Origin: Streptomyces abyssomicinicus
GTDB taxonomy: Bacteria > Actinomycetota > Actinomycetes > Streptomycetales > Streptomycetaceae
Direction of reading: 5' to 3'
NCBI RefSeq assembly: GCF_008974245.1
Contig: NZ_BBZI01000013.1
Location: forward strand, 124,001 to 188,000
DNA length: 64,000 nt
Made by a program: the position numbers and the translations under genes. The notes beneath the pieces were generated by a model. The model was not told the DNA's origin. It did not search any database and saw only the letters and a program-made list of their open reading frames with translations. Numbering within the stretch: position 1 is the stretch's first letter; every line of letters starts with the position of its first letter. Below are positions 42,846 through 51,770 of this stretch, piece after piece.

Positions 42846-43885
42846 GAGGTGGTCCTTTCTCGTCGTACGGCGGCCGGGGCCGGCTTCGCCGTGGCGGTGA
42901 TCCAGTCGTCGAGCAGTGCCCGGGCCCGTCCGCCGTCGACGGCGTCGGCGGCGAGGGCGAGGCCCTCCCGCCAGTCCTCGCTCACCCCCGCCGCGCGCAG
43001 GGCGGCGGCGGCGTTGAGCAGGACGACGTCCCGGCGCGGGCCGGGCTCCCCCGACAGGACCCGGCGGACGGTCTCGGCGTTCTCCGCCGCGTCGCCTCCG
43101 CGCAGGTCGGCGAGGGTGGCCGGGGCGATGCCCAGGTCGGCGGGGTCGAGGCGGTAGCGGGTGGTGCGGCCGCGGACGAGTTCGACGACCTGGGAGGGGG
43201 AGCAGGTGCTGAGTTCGTCCAGGCCGTCCTCGGCGCAGAAGACGAGGGCGTGTTCGGTGCCGAGGCGGTGCAGGACCTCCGCCATGACGTCCATGAGCGC
43301 CGGGTCGGAGACACCGAGGGTCTGGTAGCGGGCGCCGGCCGGGTTGCACAGCGGACCGAGCACGTTGAACACGGTCCGCACGCCCAGTTCCCGCCGCGGG
43401 CCCGCCGCGTGGCGGAACGCGGGCTGGAAGACCGGGGCGAACAGGAACGTGATGCCGGTCGCGGTCAGACACGCGGCCGCCTCGTCGGGGCCGAGGTCGA
43501 TGCCCACCCCCAGGGCCTCCAGCACGTCGGCGCTGCCGCACGACGAGGAGGCGCTGCGGTTGCCGTGCTTGGCGACCGGCACCCCGCAGGCGGCGGCCAC
43601 CACGGCCGCGGTGGTGGAGATGTTGAAGGTGTCGTGTCCGTCGCCGCCGGTGCCGCAGGTGTCGAGGACGTGTCCGTCGCCGGGCAGCACGGTGCCGAAG
43701 GCGCGTGCGGTGGCGACCAGTCCGACGATCTCCTCGACGTCGGCGGGGCGGGCGGACAGGGCCATGGCGAAACCGGCGATCTGGGCGGGCGTTGCCTCGC
43801 CGCCCAGCACGGCGGCCATCGCCCGGCCCGCCTGTTCCCGGCTGAGCCGGCCTCCGTCGGCCAGCGTGCGCAGGGCCGTCTTCAT
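42842..43885 (-). CDS. trpD: Anthranilate phosphoribosyltransferase
   Basis: 347 residues. LDTCGTGGDGHDTFNISTTA, KHGNRSASSSCGSAD and FNVLGPLCNPAG are the PRPP and anthranilate sites. A Lys/Arg-rich tail (RRERTTS) follows the normal end. ATG 43885 overlaps the trpG stop by 4 bp. Part of the second, cluster-linked tryptophan operon. Confidence 0.96.
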   Translation of the reverse strand: MKTALRTLADGGRLSREQAGRAMAAVLGGEATPAQIAGFAMALSARPADVEEIVGLVATARAFGTVLPGDGHVLDTCGTGGDGHDTFNISTTAAVVAAACGVPVAKHGNRSASSSCGSADVLEALGVGIDLGPDEAAACLTATGITFLFAPVFQPAFRHAAGPRRELGVRTVFNVLGPLCNPAGARYQTLGVSDPALMDVMAEVLHRLGTEHALVFCAEDGLDELSTCSPSQVVELVRGRTTRYRLDPADLGIAPATLADLRGGDAAENAETVRRVLSGEPGPRRDVVLLNAAAALRAAGVSEDWREGLALAADAVDGGRARALLDDWITATAKPAPAAVRRERTTS

Positions 43886-44502
43886 CGGGCTGCCTCCTGC
43901 AGGAAGTTGACGACGATGTCCCGGCCCTGCTCGGTCAGCACGGACTCGGGGTGGAACTGGACCCCGTAGGTGGGGTGTTCGCGGTGGCGCAGGCCCATGA
44001 CCGTGCCGTCCTGGGCCCAGGCGTTGGCGACGAGTTCGGCGGGCAGCGTGTCCGGGTCGACCGCCAGCGAGTGGTAGCGGGTCGCGGTGAACGGGTCGGG
44101 CAGCCCGGCGAGGACGCCGGTGCCGTCGTGGCGGACGCGGTCGGTCTTGCCGTGGACCGGTCCGACCCGGACCACCGCGGCGCCGAACGCCTCCCCGATC
44201 GTCTGGTGTCCCAGGCACACGCCGAGCAGCGGGATGCGCCCGCTGAGTTCCCGGACCGCGGCGAGGCTGACGCCCGCCTGGCCGGGGGCCCCGGGTCCGG
44301 GCGAGATCAGCACGGCGTCGTGCTCGGCGAGCTCCTCGACGGTGACGGCGTCGTTGCGGCGGACGACGGGTTCGGCGCCCGCCTCGGACAGGTACTGGAC
44401 GAGGTTGTAGGTGAAGGAATCGTAGTTGTCGACGACGACGACGCGGGGCGCGCCGCCGGCCCGGGCGGCCCGGGGCGCGGGAGCGGTGGCGAGGACGGTC
44501 AC
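43882..44502 (-). CDS. trpG: Anthranilate synthase glutamine amidotransferase subunit
   Basis: 206 residues. DNYDSFTYNLVQYL, ISPGPGAPGQAG, the nucleophile LLGVCLGHQTIGEAFG and the His/Glu pair in YGVQFHPESVLTE define class I glutamine amidotransferase of anthranilate synthase. It feeds ammonia to TrpE. GTG 44502 overlaps the trpE stop (GTGA). Confidence 0.95.
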   Translation of the reverse strand: MTVLATAPAPRAARAGGAPRVVVVDNYDSFTYNLVQYLSEAGAEPVVRRNDAVTVEELAEHDAVLISPGPGAPGQAGVSLAAVRELSGRIPLLGVCLGHQTIGEAFGAAVVRVGPVHGKTDRVRHDGTGVLAGLPDPFTATRYHSLAVDPDTLPAELVANAWAQDGTVMGLRHREHPTYGVQFHPESVLTEQGRDIVVNFLQEAAR

Positions 44503-46025
44503 GCGTGCGCCTCCGCTCTCTCCACGGCGGCGAACAGCGCCTGGGCCTTGTTCAGCGTCTCGCGGTACTCCGCCGCCGGGTCCGAGTCGGCGACCACGCC
44601 GGCGCCGGCCTGGACGTATGCCTGTCCGTCGGCGATGACGAGGGTGCGCAGGGCGATCGCCGTGTCCAGCCGCCCGCCCGTGCCGACGAAGCCGAGCGCG
44701 CCGCCGTAGACGCCGCGCCGCTCCTCCTCCAGCTCGGCGATGATCTCCATGGCGCGGATCTTCGGGGCGCCCGAGACGGTACCGGCGGGGAAGGTGGACC
44801 GCAGCGCGTCCAGCGGGGTGCGGTCCTCGGCGAGGTCGCCGCTGACCGTGGAGGACAGGTGCATGACGTGCGAGTAGCGCTCGACCTCCATCAGCCGCTC
44901 CACCCGCACGCTGCCGGGCGCGGCCACCCGGCCGATGTCGTTGCGGCCGAGGTCGACGAGCATGACGTGCTCGGCGCACTCCTTCGCGTCGGCCAGCAGC
45001 TCGTCCTCCAGCGCCCGGTCCGCCGCGGCGTCGACGCCGCGCCACCGGGTACCGGCGAGCGGACGGGTCTCGGCCCGGCCGTCCTCGGCCTTCACCAGCA
45101 GTTCCGGGGAGGCGCCGATGACGTGACGGCCGCCACCGAGCACCAGGTGGAACATGTACGGGGAGGGGTTGACGGCGCGCAGGTGCCGGTAGACGTCGAA
45201 CGGCTCGGCGCGCAGCGGCTTGCTGAACCGCTGCGACAGGACGACCTGGAAGATGTCGCCGGCCCGGATGTACTCGCGGGCCCGCTCCACCATCTCCAGG
45301 AACCGCTCCTCGCCGGTGTGCGCGCGCCAGGCGGAACGGTCCTGCTCGTCGGCGGTGCGGGCGGGCGCGAGCGGCCGGGCGTCGAGCACGCCGGCCGGCA
45401 GCTCGCCCACCAGCCGCTCGCGCATGGCGGTGAGGCGGGCGACCGCGTCCTCGTACCGTTCGCCGGCCGTGTCGTACAGCGTGGTGATCAGCAGGCGGCG
45501 GGTGGCGTGGTCGAACACGACGAGGTCGTCCGCGCGCAGGAACGAGGACTCCGGCATCCCGGGTCCGGGCTCCGGGGCCACGGGCAGCCGCTCGAAGTGG
45601 CGGGCGCTCTCGTAGCCGAGGTAGCCCACCGCCCCGCCGTGGAACGGCGGCAGCCCGGGCAGCGGCGCCACGTCCCGGTCCGCCAGCGGCTGCAGCGCGG
45701 CCAGCGGGTCCCCGTCACCGAGGTCGACCGGCTGCGGGCGGCAGGCGATGTAGGAGTAGCGGGCGACGCTGCTGTCGGTGCCGACGACGCTCTCCAGCAG
45801 CAGGCCGGTCTCCCCCGGCCGGCACAGCCGCGCGAACGCGGTGACGGGCGTGACGGTGTCCGCCAGCAGCTCCATGCGCAGGGGCACGAAGGCGTGCACG
45901 GCGGCGATGGCGCGCACCTCCTCCGGGCCGGGGACGACCCCGGCGGCCTGCGCCGCCCTGTTCGTCGTGCCACCCGGCGCGGGCAGGACCGCCGCGAGCG
46001 CCGGGTGCAGGATGGGGGCGGTCAT
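44499..46025 (-). CDS. trpE: Anthranilate synthase component I
   Basis: 508 residues. The chorismate-binding domain has GDIFQVVLSQRFSKPL, TRPLAGTRWRG, KECAEHVMLVDLGRNDIGR, FPAGTVSGAPKIRAMEII and QAGAGVVADSDPAAEY. The Trp-feedback element near the N-terminus (usual LLES motif) is present as LLLESVVG. It converts chorismate to anthranilate with TrpG. ATG 46025 overlaps the ATP-grasp stop by 4 bp, so ligase and trp genes are coupled. Confidence 0.96.
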   Translation of the reverse strand: MTAPILHPALAAVLPAPGGTTNRAAQAAGVVPGPEEVRAIAAVHAFVPLRMELLADTVTPVTAFARLCRPGETGLLLESVVGTDSSVARYSYIACRPQPVDLGDGDPLAALQPLADRDVAPLPGLPPFHGGAVGYLGYESARHFERLPVAPEPGPGMPESSFLRADDLVVFDHATRRLLITTLYDTAGERYEDAVARLTAMRERLVGELPAGVLDARPLAPARTADEQDRSAWRAHTGEERFLEMVERAREYIRAGDIFQVVLSQRFSKPLRAEPFDVYRHLRAVNPSPYMFHLVLGGGRHVIGASPELLVKAEDGRAETRPLAGTRWRGVDAAADRALEDELLADAKECAEHVMLVDLGRNDIGRVAAPGSVRVERLMEVERYSHVMHLSSTVSGDLAEDRTPLDALRSTFPAGTVSGAPKIRAMEIIAELEEERRGVYGGALGFVGTGGRLDTAIALRTLVIADGQAYVQAGAGVVADSDPAAEYRETLNKAQALFAAVERAEAHA

Positions 46026-47302
46026 GCGGCGGCTCCGAGGACGACGGCGGGGCCGGGCAGGGGGTCGACCGCGCGGTCGACGGTTCCGGCCGCGCGGTCC
46101 AGGGCGTCGGCGCACGCGGTCTCGTCCGCGGCGACGGCGACCAGCGCGGCGAGCCGCGGGATGGCCTGGCGCGGCGGGAGGAGCAGCCGTTCGCCGGGCT
46201 CAGCGATGACGACCGTGTGGGCGATGCCGTCGGTGGCGTCGGCGCCGGACAGGTCCAGCGGGCGGGCCCGCCCGTCGACGGCCGGGTAGAGGAACCGGAT
46301 CTCGGCGGTGTCCTGGCGGGTGGGGGTGGTGTCGGGGCGGCGGCCGAAGGCGAGTTCCGCGGCGGCCTTGACGAGGTCGACGCCGGAGGCCAGGGCGCTG
46401 ATGAACGGGATGAGGTCGCCGCCGAGCCGGGCGTTGAGCTCGATGAGCCGCGGTCCGCGGGAGGTGAGGCGCACCTCGGCGTGGGTGACGCCGGTGGTGA
46501 CGCCCAGTACCCGGTGCGCGGCGACGACCAGGTCGCTCACCCGGCCGGCCCACTCCTCGTCGCACCGGGCGGCGACCAGGTGGCCGACCTCCTCGAAGTA
46601 CGGCGCGAAGCCGAGCCGCTTGCGGGCGACGTGGACCACGTCGACGGCGCCGTCGTGGACGGCGCTGTCCACGCTGATCTCGTCGCCGTCGAGGTATTCC
46701 TCGACGAGGACGCCGTGGCCGGTGGGCAGGGTCGCGAAGGCGGCCCCGTCGGCGAGGGCGAACGCGGCGCGCACCTCACCCTCGTCGTCGGCGCGGGTGA
46801 CGCCGATGCTGCCGGCGAGGGCCCGCGGCTTGAGGACGACCGGGTAGCCGAGGTCGGCGGCCGCGGCCAACGCCTCGTCGACGGTGGTCACGAGGCGGTG
46901 GCCGACCGCGGCGAGTCCGGCCTCGGCCATCAGGGACCGGGTGGCGTACTTGTCGCGGCAGTGCCGGGCGGCCTCGGGGGACAGATGGGGCACACCGAGC
47001 TTGGCGGCGGCCTCCGCGGTCGCCTCGACGGCCGTCTCGTCCCAGGTCAGCACGGCGAAGGAGCCGGGCTCGGGGTCGGGGCCGACGAGGTGGAGCACCG
47101 CGTCGGCGATGGCGACCGGGTCGCTGAGGTCGGCGACGGTGTACGAGTCGAGGTAGCGGCGCTGCCACGTCGGCTCGGCGGGGAGGACGGCGGAGAGGGT
47201 GTAGTCCTCGTGGAGGCTCCGGAAGGAGTACTCGCGGTAGGCGCGGCCGCCGCTGCCGACGACGACGAGCCGGCCCGCGGAGCGGGTGCTGGGGGCGGTC
47301 AT
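46022..47302 (-). CDS. ATP-grasp carboxylate-amine ligase
   Basis: 426 residues with the layout of BtrJ/BacD-like amino-acid ligases: N-terminal Rossmann-like domain (LVVVGSGGRAYREYSF), CRDKYATRSLMAEAG, then the ATP-grasp core with GYPVVLKPRALAGSIGVTRA, VEEYLDGDEISVDSAV, and the metal site RLIELNARLGGDLIP. It should form an amide bond between two small acids/amines via acyl phosphate. It sits directly before trpE, overlapping by 4 bp, and 12 bp after the FMN reductase. Substrates unknown; tryptophan- or kynurenine-derived acids are likely from context. Confidence 0.88.
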   Translation of the reverse strand: MTAPSTRSAGRLVVVGSGGRAYREYSFRSLHEDYTLSAVLPAEPTWQRRYLDSYTVADLSDPVAIADAVLHLVGPDPEPGSFAVLTWDETAVEATAEAAAKLGVPHLSPEAARHCRDKYATRSLMAEAGLAAVGHRLVTTVDEALAAAADLGYPVVLKPRALAGSIGVTRADDEGEVRAAFALADGAAFATLPTGHGVLVEEYLDGDEISVDSAVHDGAVDVVHVARKRLGFAPYFEEVGHLVAARCDEEWAGRVSDLVVAAHRVLGVTTGVTHAEVRLTSRGPRLIELNARLGGDLIPFISALASGVDLVKAAAELAFGRRPDTTPTRQDTAEIRFLYPAVDGRARPLDLSGADATDGIAHTVVIAEPGERLLLPPRQAIPRLAALVAVAADETACADALDRAAGTVDRAVDPLPGPAVVLGAAA

Positions 47303-47314
47303 GGGGGTCTCCTC

Positions 47315-47890
47315 TCAGTCCTGCGCCGTCGCGCGCAGCGGGGCGAGGGCGTTCGACACGCGGAGCAGCTCGTCGAACATGGACTTGGCGGCCTCGTCCA
47401 TGCCGTCGGCGGGCTGGAAGACGCCCTCGGCGTCGATGCGCTGCCCGATCCAGTGGATCGGCACGGCCTCGGTGACCGGCGTCATCTTGAGGGTCGTGAC
47501 GACCTGCTTGATGCCCTGGACGGCGCGCAGGCCGGCGGAGCCGTTGGCGTAGCTGACGAAGCCGACGGGCTTGTACTGCCACTCCTCGTAGAGGAAGTCG
47601 ATGGCGTTCTTCAGGGGCGCGGTGAAGGAGAAGTTGTACTCCGGCATCACGAAGACGAAGGCGTCCGCGCGGGAGACGGTGGCGCTCCAGTCCTTGGTGT
47701 GCTGGTGCACGTAGGCACCGCTGGAGGGGTGCTCCGGCTCGTCGAAGAACGGCAGGTTGATCTCCGCGAGGTCGACGACCTCGACCTCGAAGCCGCCGTG
47801 GCGGCGGGCCTCCTCGGCGGCCCAGGCGGCGACGGCGGGACCGACGCGGCCGGGGCGGGTGCTGGCGACGATGAACTGCAGGCGGGGCAT
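47315..47890 (-). CDS. NADPH-dependent FMN reductase (flavodoxin fold)
   Basis: 191 residues. FIVASTRPGRVGPAVAAW binds the FMN phosphate; FVFVMPEYNFSFTAPLKNAI and YKPVGFVSYANGSAGLRAVQ are typical of the YieF/SsuE-like family. First gene of the minus operon, so it probably supplies reduced flavin or reduces a pathway intermediate. ATG 47890 faces the 400-bp divergent control region. Confidence 0.9.
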   Translation of the reverse strand: MPRLQFIVASTRPGRVGPAVAAWAAEEARRHGGFEVEVVDLAEINLPFFDEPEHPSSGAYVHQHTKDWSATVSRADAFVFVMPEYNFSFTAPLKNAIDFLYEEWQYKPVGFVSYANGSAGLRAVQGIKQVVTTLKMTPVTEAVPIHWIGQRIDAEGVFQPADGMDEAAKSMFDELLRVSNALAPLRATAQD

Positions 47891-48075
47891 GGGGGTTCTC
47901 CCTGTTCGGACGGTTCCGGTGCGTCACCGCGGATCGTCCAGGGGCACTGCTGCTGCCCGGCAGTGATGAGTAGGTAAGCAGCGCCTGGCGGGGGAACGCA
48001 ACAGCCGCAGCCCACCCGTCGGGCATTACGTCCCCTTTGCGGGCTTCTGTCGCCCGGCAACGCCCTGGCGCATTC

Positions 48076-48145
48076 ACGACAGTCGTAAACGCGCACTCCT
48101 CGGGACCGCGCCGGTGCGGCCCGTCCGGTGCCACAGTGAATTCAC
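48076..48145. promoter_or_regulatory. Divergent control region with two palindromes
   Basis: The 402 bp between the FMN reductase start (47890) and the first plus-operon gene (48293) hold no gene but must contain both operon promoters. Two palindromes stand out: ACGACAGTCGT (48076-48086) and GTGAATTCAC (48136-48145). AT-rich TGAATTCA is rare in this GC-rich DNA and reappears before the LuxR/peptide genes at 61.1 kb, together with another ACAGTCG. Confidence 0.55.
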
Positions 48146-48292
48146 GTCACCGCGGACCGCTCCTCAGCCCGGCTGCCCGCCGCAGGAAATCCGCACCTCC
48201 CGCACTTTCCGGCGCCGCCACCCGTTTCCGGCGGCTTTCCCTTCGCGCCCCGGTCCGGCATGCCGTGAGCCGGCAGAAATGGAGATCCGCCC

Positions 48293-49639
48293 ATGGCGAA
48301 CACCGCCACCGAACGCTACGTGGAGGAATCCGCGCGGCCCGACAGCGAACTTCCCGGCCTGGCCGAACGTGCCGACATTCCGCAGGAATACGCAAAGGCA
48401 TACGGAAACGTCCTGCTGGCCCGCCCGATATTCGTCCCGGAGAACGCGATCCACGCCTTCGCCGACGACCTGGCCGCGGTGTTCCGCCTCCTGACGGGGC
48501 TCCCGGAGCGCTGCTTCGGCGGAGACCTGGACCGCTACGCCGGCGCGATCGGCCTGCCGGCCGAGTTCACCGAGGTGATGCGGGAGGGCGCGACCGGCGA
48601 CCCGCTGCTGTACGCCCGCGCCGACGCCTTCCACGACGGCACCGGCTTCCGGCTGCTGGAACTCAACGTCGGCAGCGAGCTCGGCGGCGTCGACACCGCC
48701 CAGCTCAACCGCGCCTTCCTCGCGGACCCCGCCTTCGGGGAGTTCGCCGGCCGCAACCGGCTCGGCCACGTCGACACCATGGAGCTGCTCGCCGGCGAGC
48801 TGCGCCGGGCCGCCGCCGGCATCACCGACGGCGCACCCGTGGTGGCGCTGCTGGAGGGCCCCGGCGCGCTCGACGACCACAGCGGCGTCTTCACCTCCAT
48901 CCAGGAGGACCTGCGCGGCCACGGCGTCGACCTGCTGCTGGGCGAGATCCAGGAGGTCACCGAGGAGGCCGACGGCAAGCTGAGCCTGCGCGGCCGCCCG
49001 CTCGACGTCGTGCTGCGCTACTTCGCCACCTACCAGATCGCCGGCGACCCCGTCGCCCGCGCGGCGCTGACCCGGGTCAACCGGGCCCACGCCGCGGGAC
49101 GCACCGCGCTCTTCACCCCGCTGGAGGGGGCGCTGTTCACCAGCAAGGCCGCCCTCGGCCTGCTGCACCGGCCCGCCGTGCGGGCCGCCCTGACCGACGA
49201 CGAGCGCGCCCTCGTCGACCGGGTGCTGCCCCGCACCTGGGTCCTCGGCGCGGACGGCACCGAGGACGCCCTGGAGTACGCCCGCGCGCACCGCGCCGCC
49301 CTCGTGCTCAAGCCCGGCATGGGCTACAGCGCCGACGGCGTGGTGATCGGCCGGGACGTCACCGACGAGGAGTGGGAGGCCGCCCTGGCCGCCACCGAAC
49401 ACCGCGACTACGTCGCCCAGGAACTCGTCGTGCCCGCCCTGGAAAAGGTCGTCGATCCGCACACCGGACGCACGGAGGAATGGGTCGCCAACTGGGGGAT
49501 CTTCGTCACCGGTCAGGGATTCGGCGGCGCATTCTGCCGCGCCCTGAAGCCGGAGGACGGATCCGTCATCACCTACGCGAATCCCGGCACCCGGGGCACG
49601 TGCGTATTCACCTTCCCGGAAGAGGAGAACGGAATATGA
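48293..49639 (+). CDS. ATP-grasp-type ligase, glutathionylspermidine-synthase-like
   Basis: 448 residues. RLLELNVGSELGGVDTAQLN near residue 120 and LVLKPGMGYSADGVVIGRDV near 345 correspond to the split ATP and metal sites of circularly permuted ATP-grasp ligases. The C-terminal part (EWVANWGIFVTGQGFGGAFC) matches the end of this group. First gene of the plus operon, GGAG 8 bp before ATG 48293. It overlaps the next ATP-grasp gene by 4 bp, so two ligases are made together. Likely forms an amide or ester bond on a cluster intermediate or peptide; substrate unknown. Confidence 0.8.
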   Translation: MANTATERYVEESARPDSELPGLAERADIPQEYAKAYGNVLLARPIFVPENAIHAFADDLAAVFRLLTGLPERCFGGDLDRYAGAIGLPAEFTEVMREGATGDPLLYARADAFHDGTGFRLLELNVGSELGGVDTAQLNRAFLADPAFGEFAGRNRLGHVDTMELLAGELRRAAAGITDGAPVVALLEGPGALDDHSGVFTSIQEDLRGHGVDLLLGEIQEVTEEADGKLSLRGRPLDVVLRYFATYQIAGDPVARAALTRVNRAHAAGRTALFTPLEGALFTSKAALGLLHRPAVRAALTDDERALVDRVLPRTWVLGADGTEDALEYARAHRAALVLKPGMGYSADGVVIGRDVTDEEWEAALAATEHRDYVAQELVVPALEKVVDPHTGRTEEWVANWGIFVTGQGFGGAFCRALKPEDGSVITYANPGTRGTCVFTFPEEENGI

Positions 49640-50958
49640 GCGCCACGGAACAATCCCATCCGGAACCGTCGCCAGAGGAATTCGCGGCCTCCGGTTCCCG
49701 CCCGCACGTCGTCGTCGTCAACCGCTGGCGTGAGCGGTACGCGGAATTCACCCGCTACATCGACCACGCGGCGAACCGGGTCAGCTACGTGACGACCGAG
49801 GTCGGCACCGGCTCCGTCCCCGACGAGGCCCACGACGTGGTCCTGGTCCCCGCCACCGACGACCTGGAGCGGGTCCGCGCCGAGGTGCGCGCCCTCGCCG
49901 CCCGGCACGGCGCCCCCGACCGGATCGTCGCCCTCAAGGAGGACGACCTGCTGGTCGGCGCCGCCCTCCGGGAGGAGTGGAACGTCCCCGGGCCGCGCCA
50001 GCCGGAGCAGATCGTCTTCCGCGACAAGTACGTGATGTGCCGGGCCGTCCACGACGCCGGCCTCGACGTCCCCGACTTCGCCGCCGCCACCGACGCCGAC
50101 GCCGTGCTGGAGTTCGGCGAGGCGCACGGCTGGCCCGTCATCGTCAAGCCGCGCACCGGCAGCTCCAGCGCCGGCGTGGTCCGCGTCGACGGACCCGAGC
50201 AGGTCGCCGCGCTCGCCCTCGACGCCGACCCGATGCTCGTCCAGGCCTTCGTCGACGCGGCCATCTGCCACGTCGACGGCGTCTTCGACGGCGAGAGGCT
50301 GCTGACCTGGCGGGCCTCCCGCTACCTGAACACCTGCCTCGGCTTCCGCGTCGGCAGCTTCCTCGGCTCCGTGGAGATCGACGACCCCCGGGTCAACGCC
50401 GCGATCGAGAAGGCCGCCACCGGCTTCCTCGGCGCCCTCTCCCCCGGCCGGGCCACCGTCTTCCACCTCGAGGTCTTCCTCGACGACGACGACCGCGACG
50501 CCGACGGCCTGCCCCGCGCCCGCTTCCTCGAGTGCGGCGCGCGCGTCGGCGGCGCCGAGATCCCGTTCCTGTGGCGCGAGGTCCACGGCTACGACCTGAT
50601 GCACGCCGCCTGGCAGCTCCAGGTCGACGGGCCGCTGCCGCCCGTGCCGGCCTCCGCCGCCGCGCCCTCGGCCACCGAGGAGGTGGCCGGCTGGATGCTC
50701 GTCCCGGCCCCCGCCGAGCGGCCGTGCCGCATCACCGAGTCGACGTCGATGACCGGCCGTCACCAGGGCCCCTACGCCGAGGTCGTGCTGCGGCCCGGCG
50801 AGGTCCTGCCCGACGCCGATGCCTACTACGAGCACGTCGGCGGCCGCTTCCGGTTCCGCGGCGCCGCCGCCGCGGACGTCGAGGCCTCCGTCACGACCAC
50901 GGCACGCGACTTCCGGGTCCACGCCGAACCCCTGACGTTTTCCACCACCACCGCCTGA
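49636..50958 (+). CDS. ATP-grasp ligase
   Basis: 440 residues. N-terminal domain (VVVVNRWRERYAEFTRYID), then FRDKYVMCRAVHDAGLDVPD, ATP-grasp core GWPVIVKPRTGSSSAGVVRV, QAFVDAAICHVDGVFDGERL and metal site ARFLECGARVGGAEIPFL, where the usual Asn of the metal site appears as Gly/Ala-rich. C-terminal 100 residues form the lid seen in BL00235/BacD-type ligases. ATG 49636 overlaps the previous stop. With two other ATP-grasp proteins in the cluster it suggests stepwise amide assembly without an NRPS. Confidence 0.88.
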   Translation: MSATEQSHPEPSPEEFAASGSRPHVVVVNRWRERYAEFTRYIDHAANRVSYVTTEVGTGSVPDEAHDVVLVPATDDLERVRAEVRALAARHGAPDRIVALKEDDLLVGAALREEWNVPGPRQPEQIVFRDKYVMCRAVHDAGLDVPDFAAATDADAVLEFGEAHGWPVIVKPRTGSSSAGVVRVDGPEQVAALALDADPMLVQAFVDAAICHVDGVFDGERLLTWRASRYLNTCLGFRVGSFLGSVEIDDPRVNAAIEKAATGFLGALSPGRATVFHLEVFLDDDDRDADGLPRARFLECGARVGGAEIPFLWREVHGYDLMHAAWQLQVDGPLPPVPASAAAPSATEEVAGWMLVPAPAERPCRITESTSMTGRHQGPYAEVVLRPGEVLPDADAYYEHVGGRFRFRGAAAADVEASVTTTARDFRVHAEPLTFSTTTA

Positions 50959-50969
50959 GCAGGAGCATC

Positions 50970-51770
50970 GTGGCTGCCAAGGACTATTCGGTCGCCGTAC
51001 TCGACGGCGAAGGGACCAACGACTACGCGCGCTACATGCGCACCGACACACTGCTGTCACTCCAGCGCCGTCCCGAGGACATGATCCACCGGGACGAGAT
51101 GCTGTTCCAGATCGTCCACCAGACCACCGAGCTCTGGCTCAAGCACTCCTGCTACGAGGCGGAGGAGGCCCGCCGCCTCATCGACGCGGGCAGTCTCGAC
51201 GCGGCCACCCGGCTGCTCGGCCGCGCCTCGCTGGGCGTGCTGATGTGCACCGAGGGCCTGGAGATGATGCGCCACCTGGCGCCCTGGGACTTCCAGATCA
51301 TCCGCACCGTCCTCGGGCACGGCTCGGGCTTCGAGTCGCCGGGCTGGAAGGCCGCCCGCCAGGCCGGCCAGGACCTCGAGAAGGCCTTCCGCCGGCTGGT
51401 CGAGGCCCGCGGCACCGACCTCGCCAAGGTGTACCGCAACGGCCAGGACACCGCCGAGTACCGCCTGGCCGAGGCACTGATCGACTGGGACGAACGCATC
51501 TCGCTGTGGCGGGTCCAGCACTACAAGATGACCTGCCGCATCCTCGGCGACTCCGCGGTCGGCACCAAGGGCGCCCCCGTGGACTTCCTGGCCAAGCTGA
51601 TCAGCCACAAGTTCTTCCCGCAACTGTGGGAGCTGCGCACCGAGCTGACGCTGAGCGGCCCCCTCGGCGATGCCGAGCCCGCTCCCGAGTACGCCGAGCA
51701 GGCCGCCGCGCCGGTCTGCCCGATGTCCGGGGCCCAAGGCACGCCCACTGCCGGGGCGAGTGCGTCATGA
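50970..51770 (+). CDS. kynA: Tryptophan 2,3-dioxygenase
   Basis: 266 residues. Distal His H50 in DEMLFQIVHQTTELWLKH, the substrate region HLAPWDFQIIRTVLGHGSGF, and proximal heme His in LWRVQHYKMTCRILGD are in place. It opens the indole ring of tryptophan to N-formylkynurenine using heme and O2. GTG 50970 with AGGAG 5 bp upstream. The usual GTGGSSG loop is replaced by SAVGTKGAPVDFL, so substrate preference may differ from the catabolic enzyme. Overlaps the next gene by 4 bp. Confidence 0.9.
   Translation: MAAKDYSVAVLDGEGTNDYARYMRTDTLLSLQRRPEDMIHRDEMLFQIVHQTTELWLKHSCYEAEEARRLIDAGSLDAATRLLGRASLGVLMCTEGLEMMRHLAPWDFQIIRTVLGHGSGFESPGWKAARQAGQDLEKAFRRLVEARGTDLAKVYRNGQDTAEYRLAEALIDWDERISLWRVQHYKMTCRILGDSAVGTKGAPVDFLAKLISHKFFPQLWELRTELTLSGPLGDAEPAPEYAEQAAAPVCPMSGAQGTPTAGASAS

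Noticed and set aside
47891..48292. T-box or trp leader attenuator before the divergent operons
   Set aside because: No Trp-rich leader peptide or T-box core could be seen; only palindromes remain.
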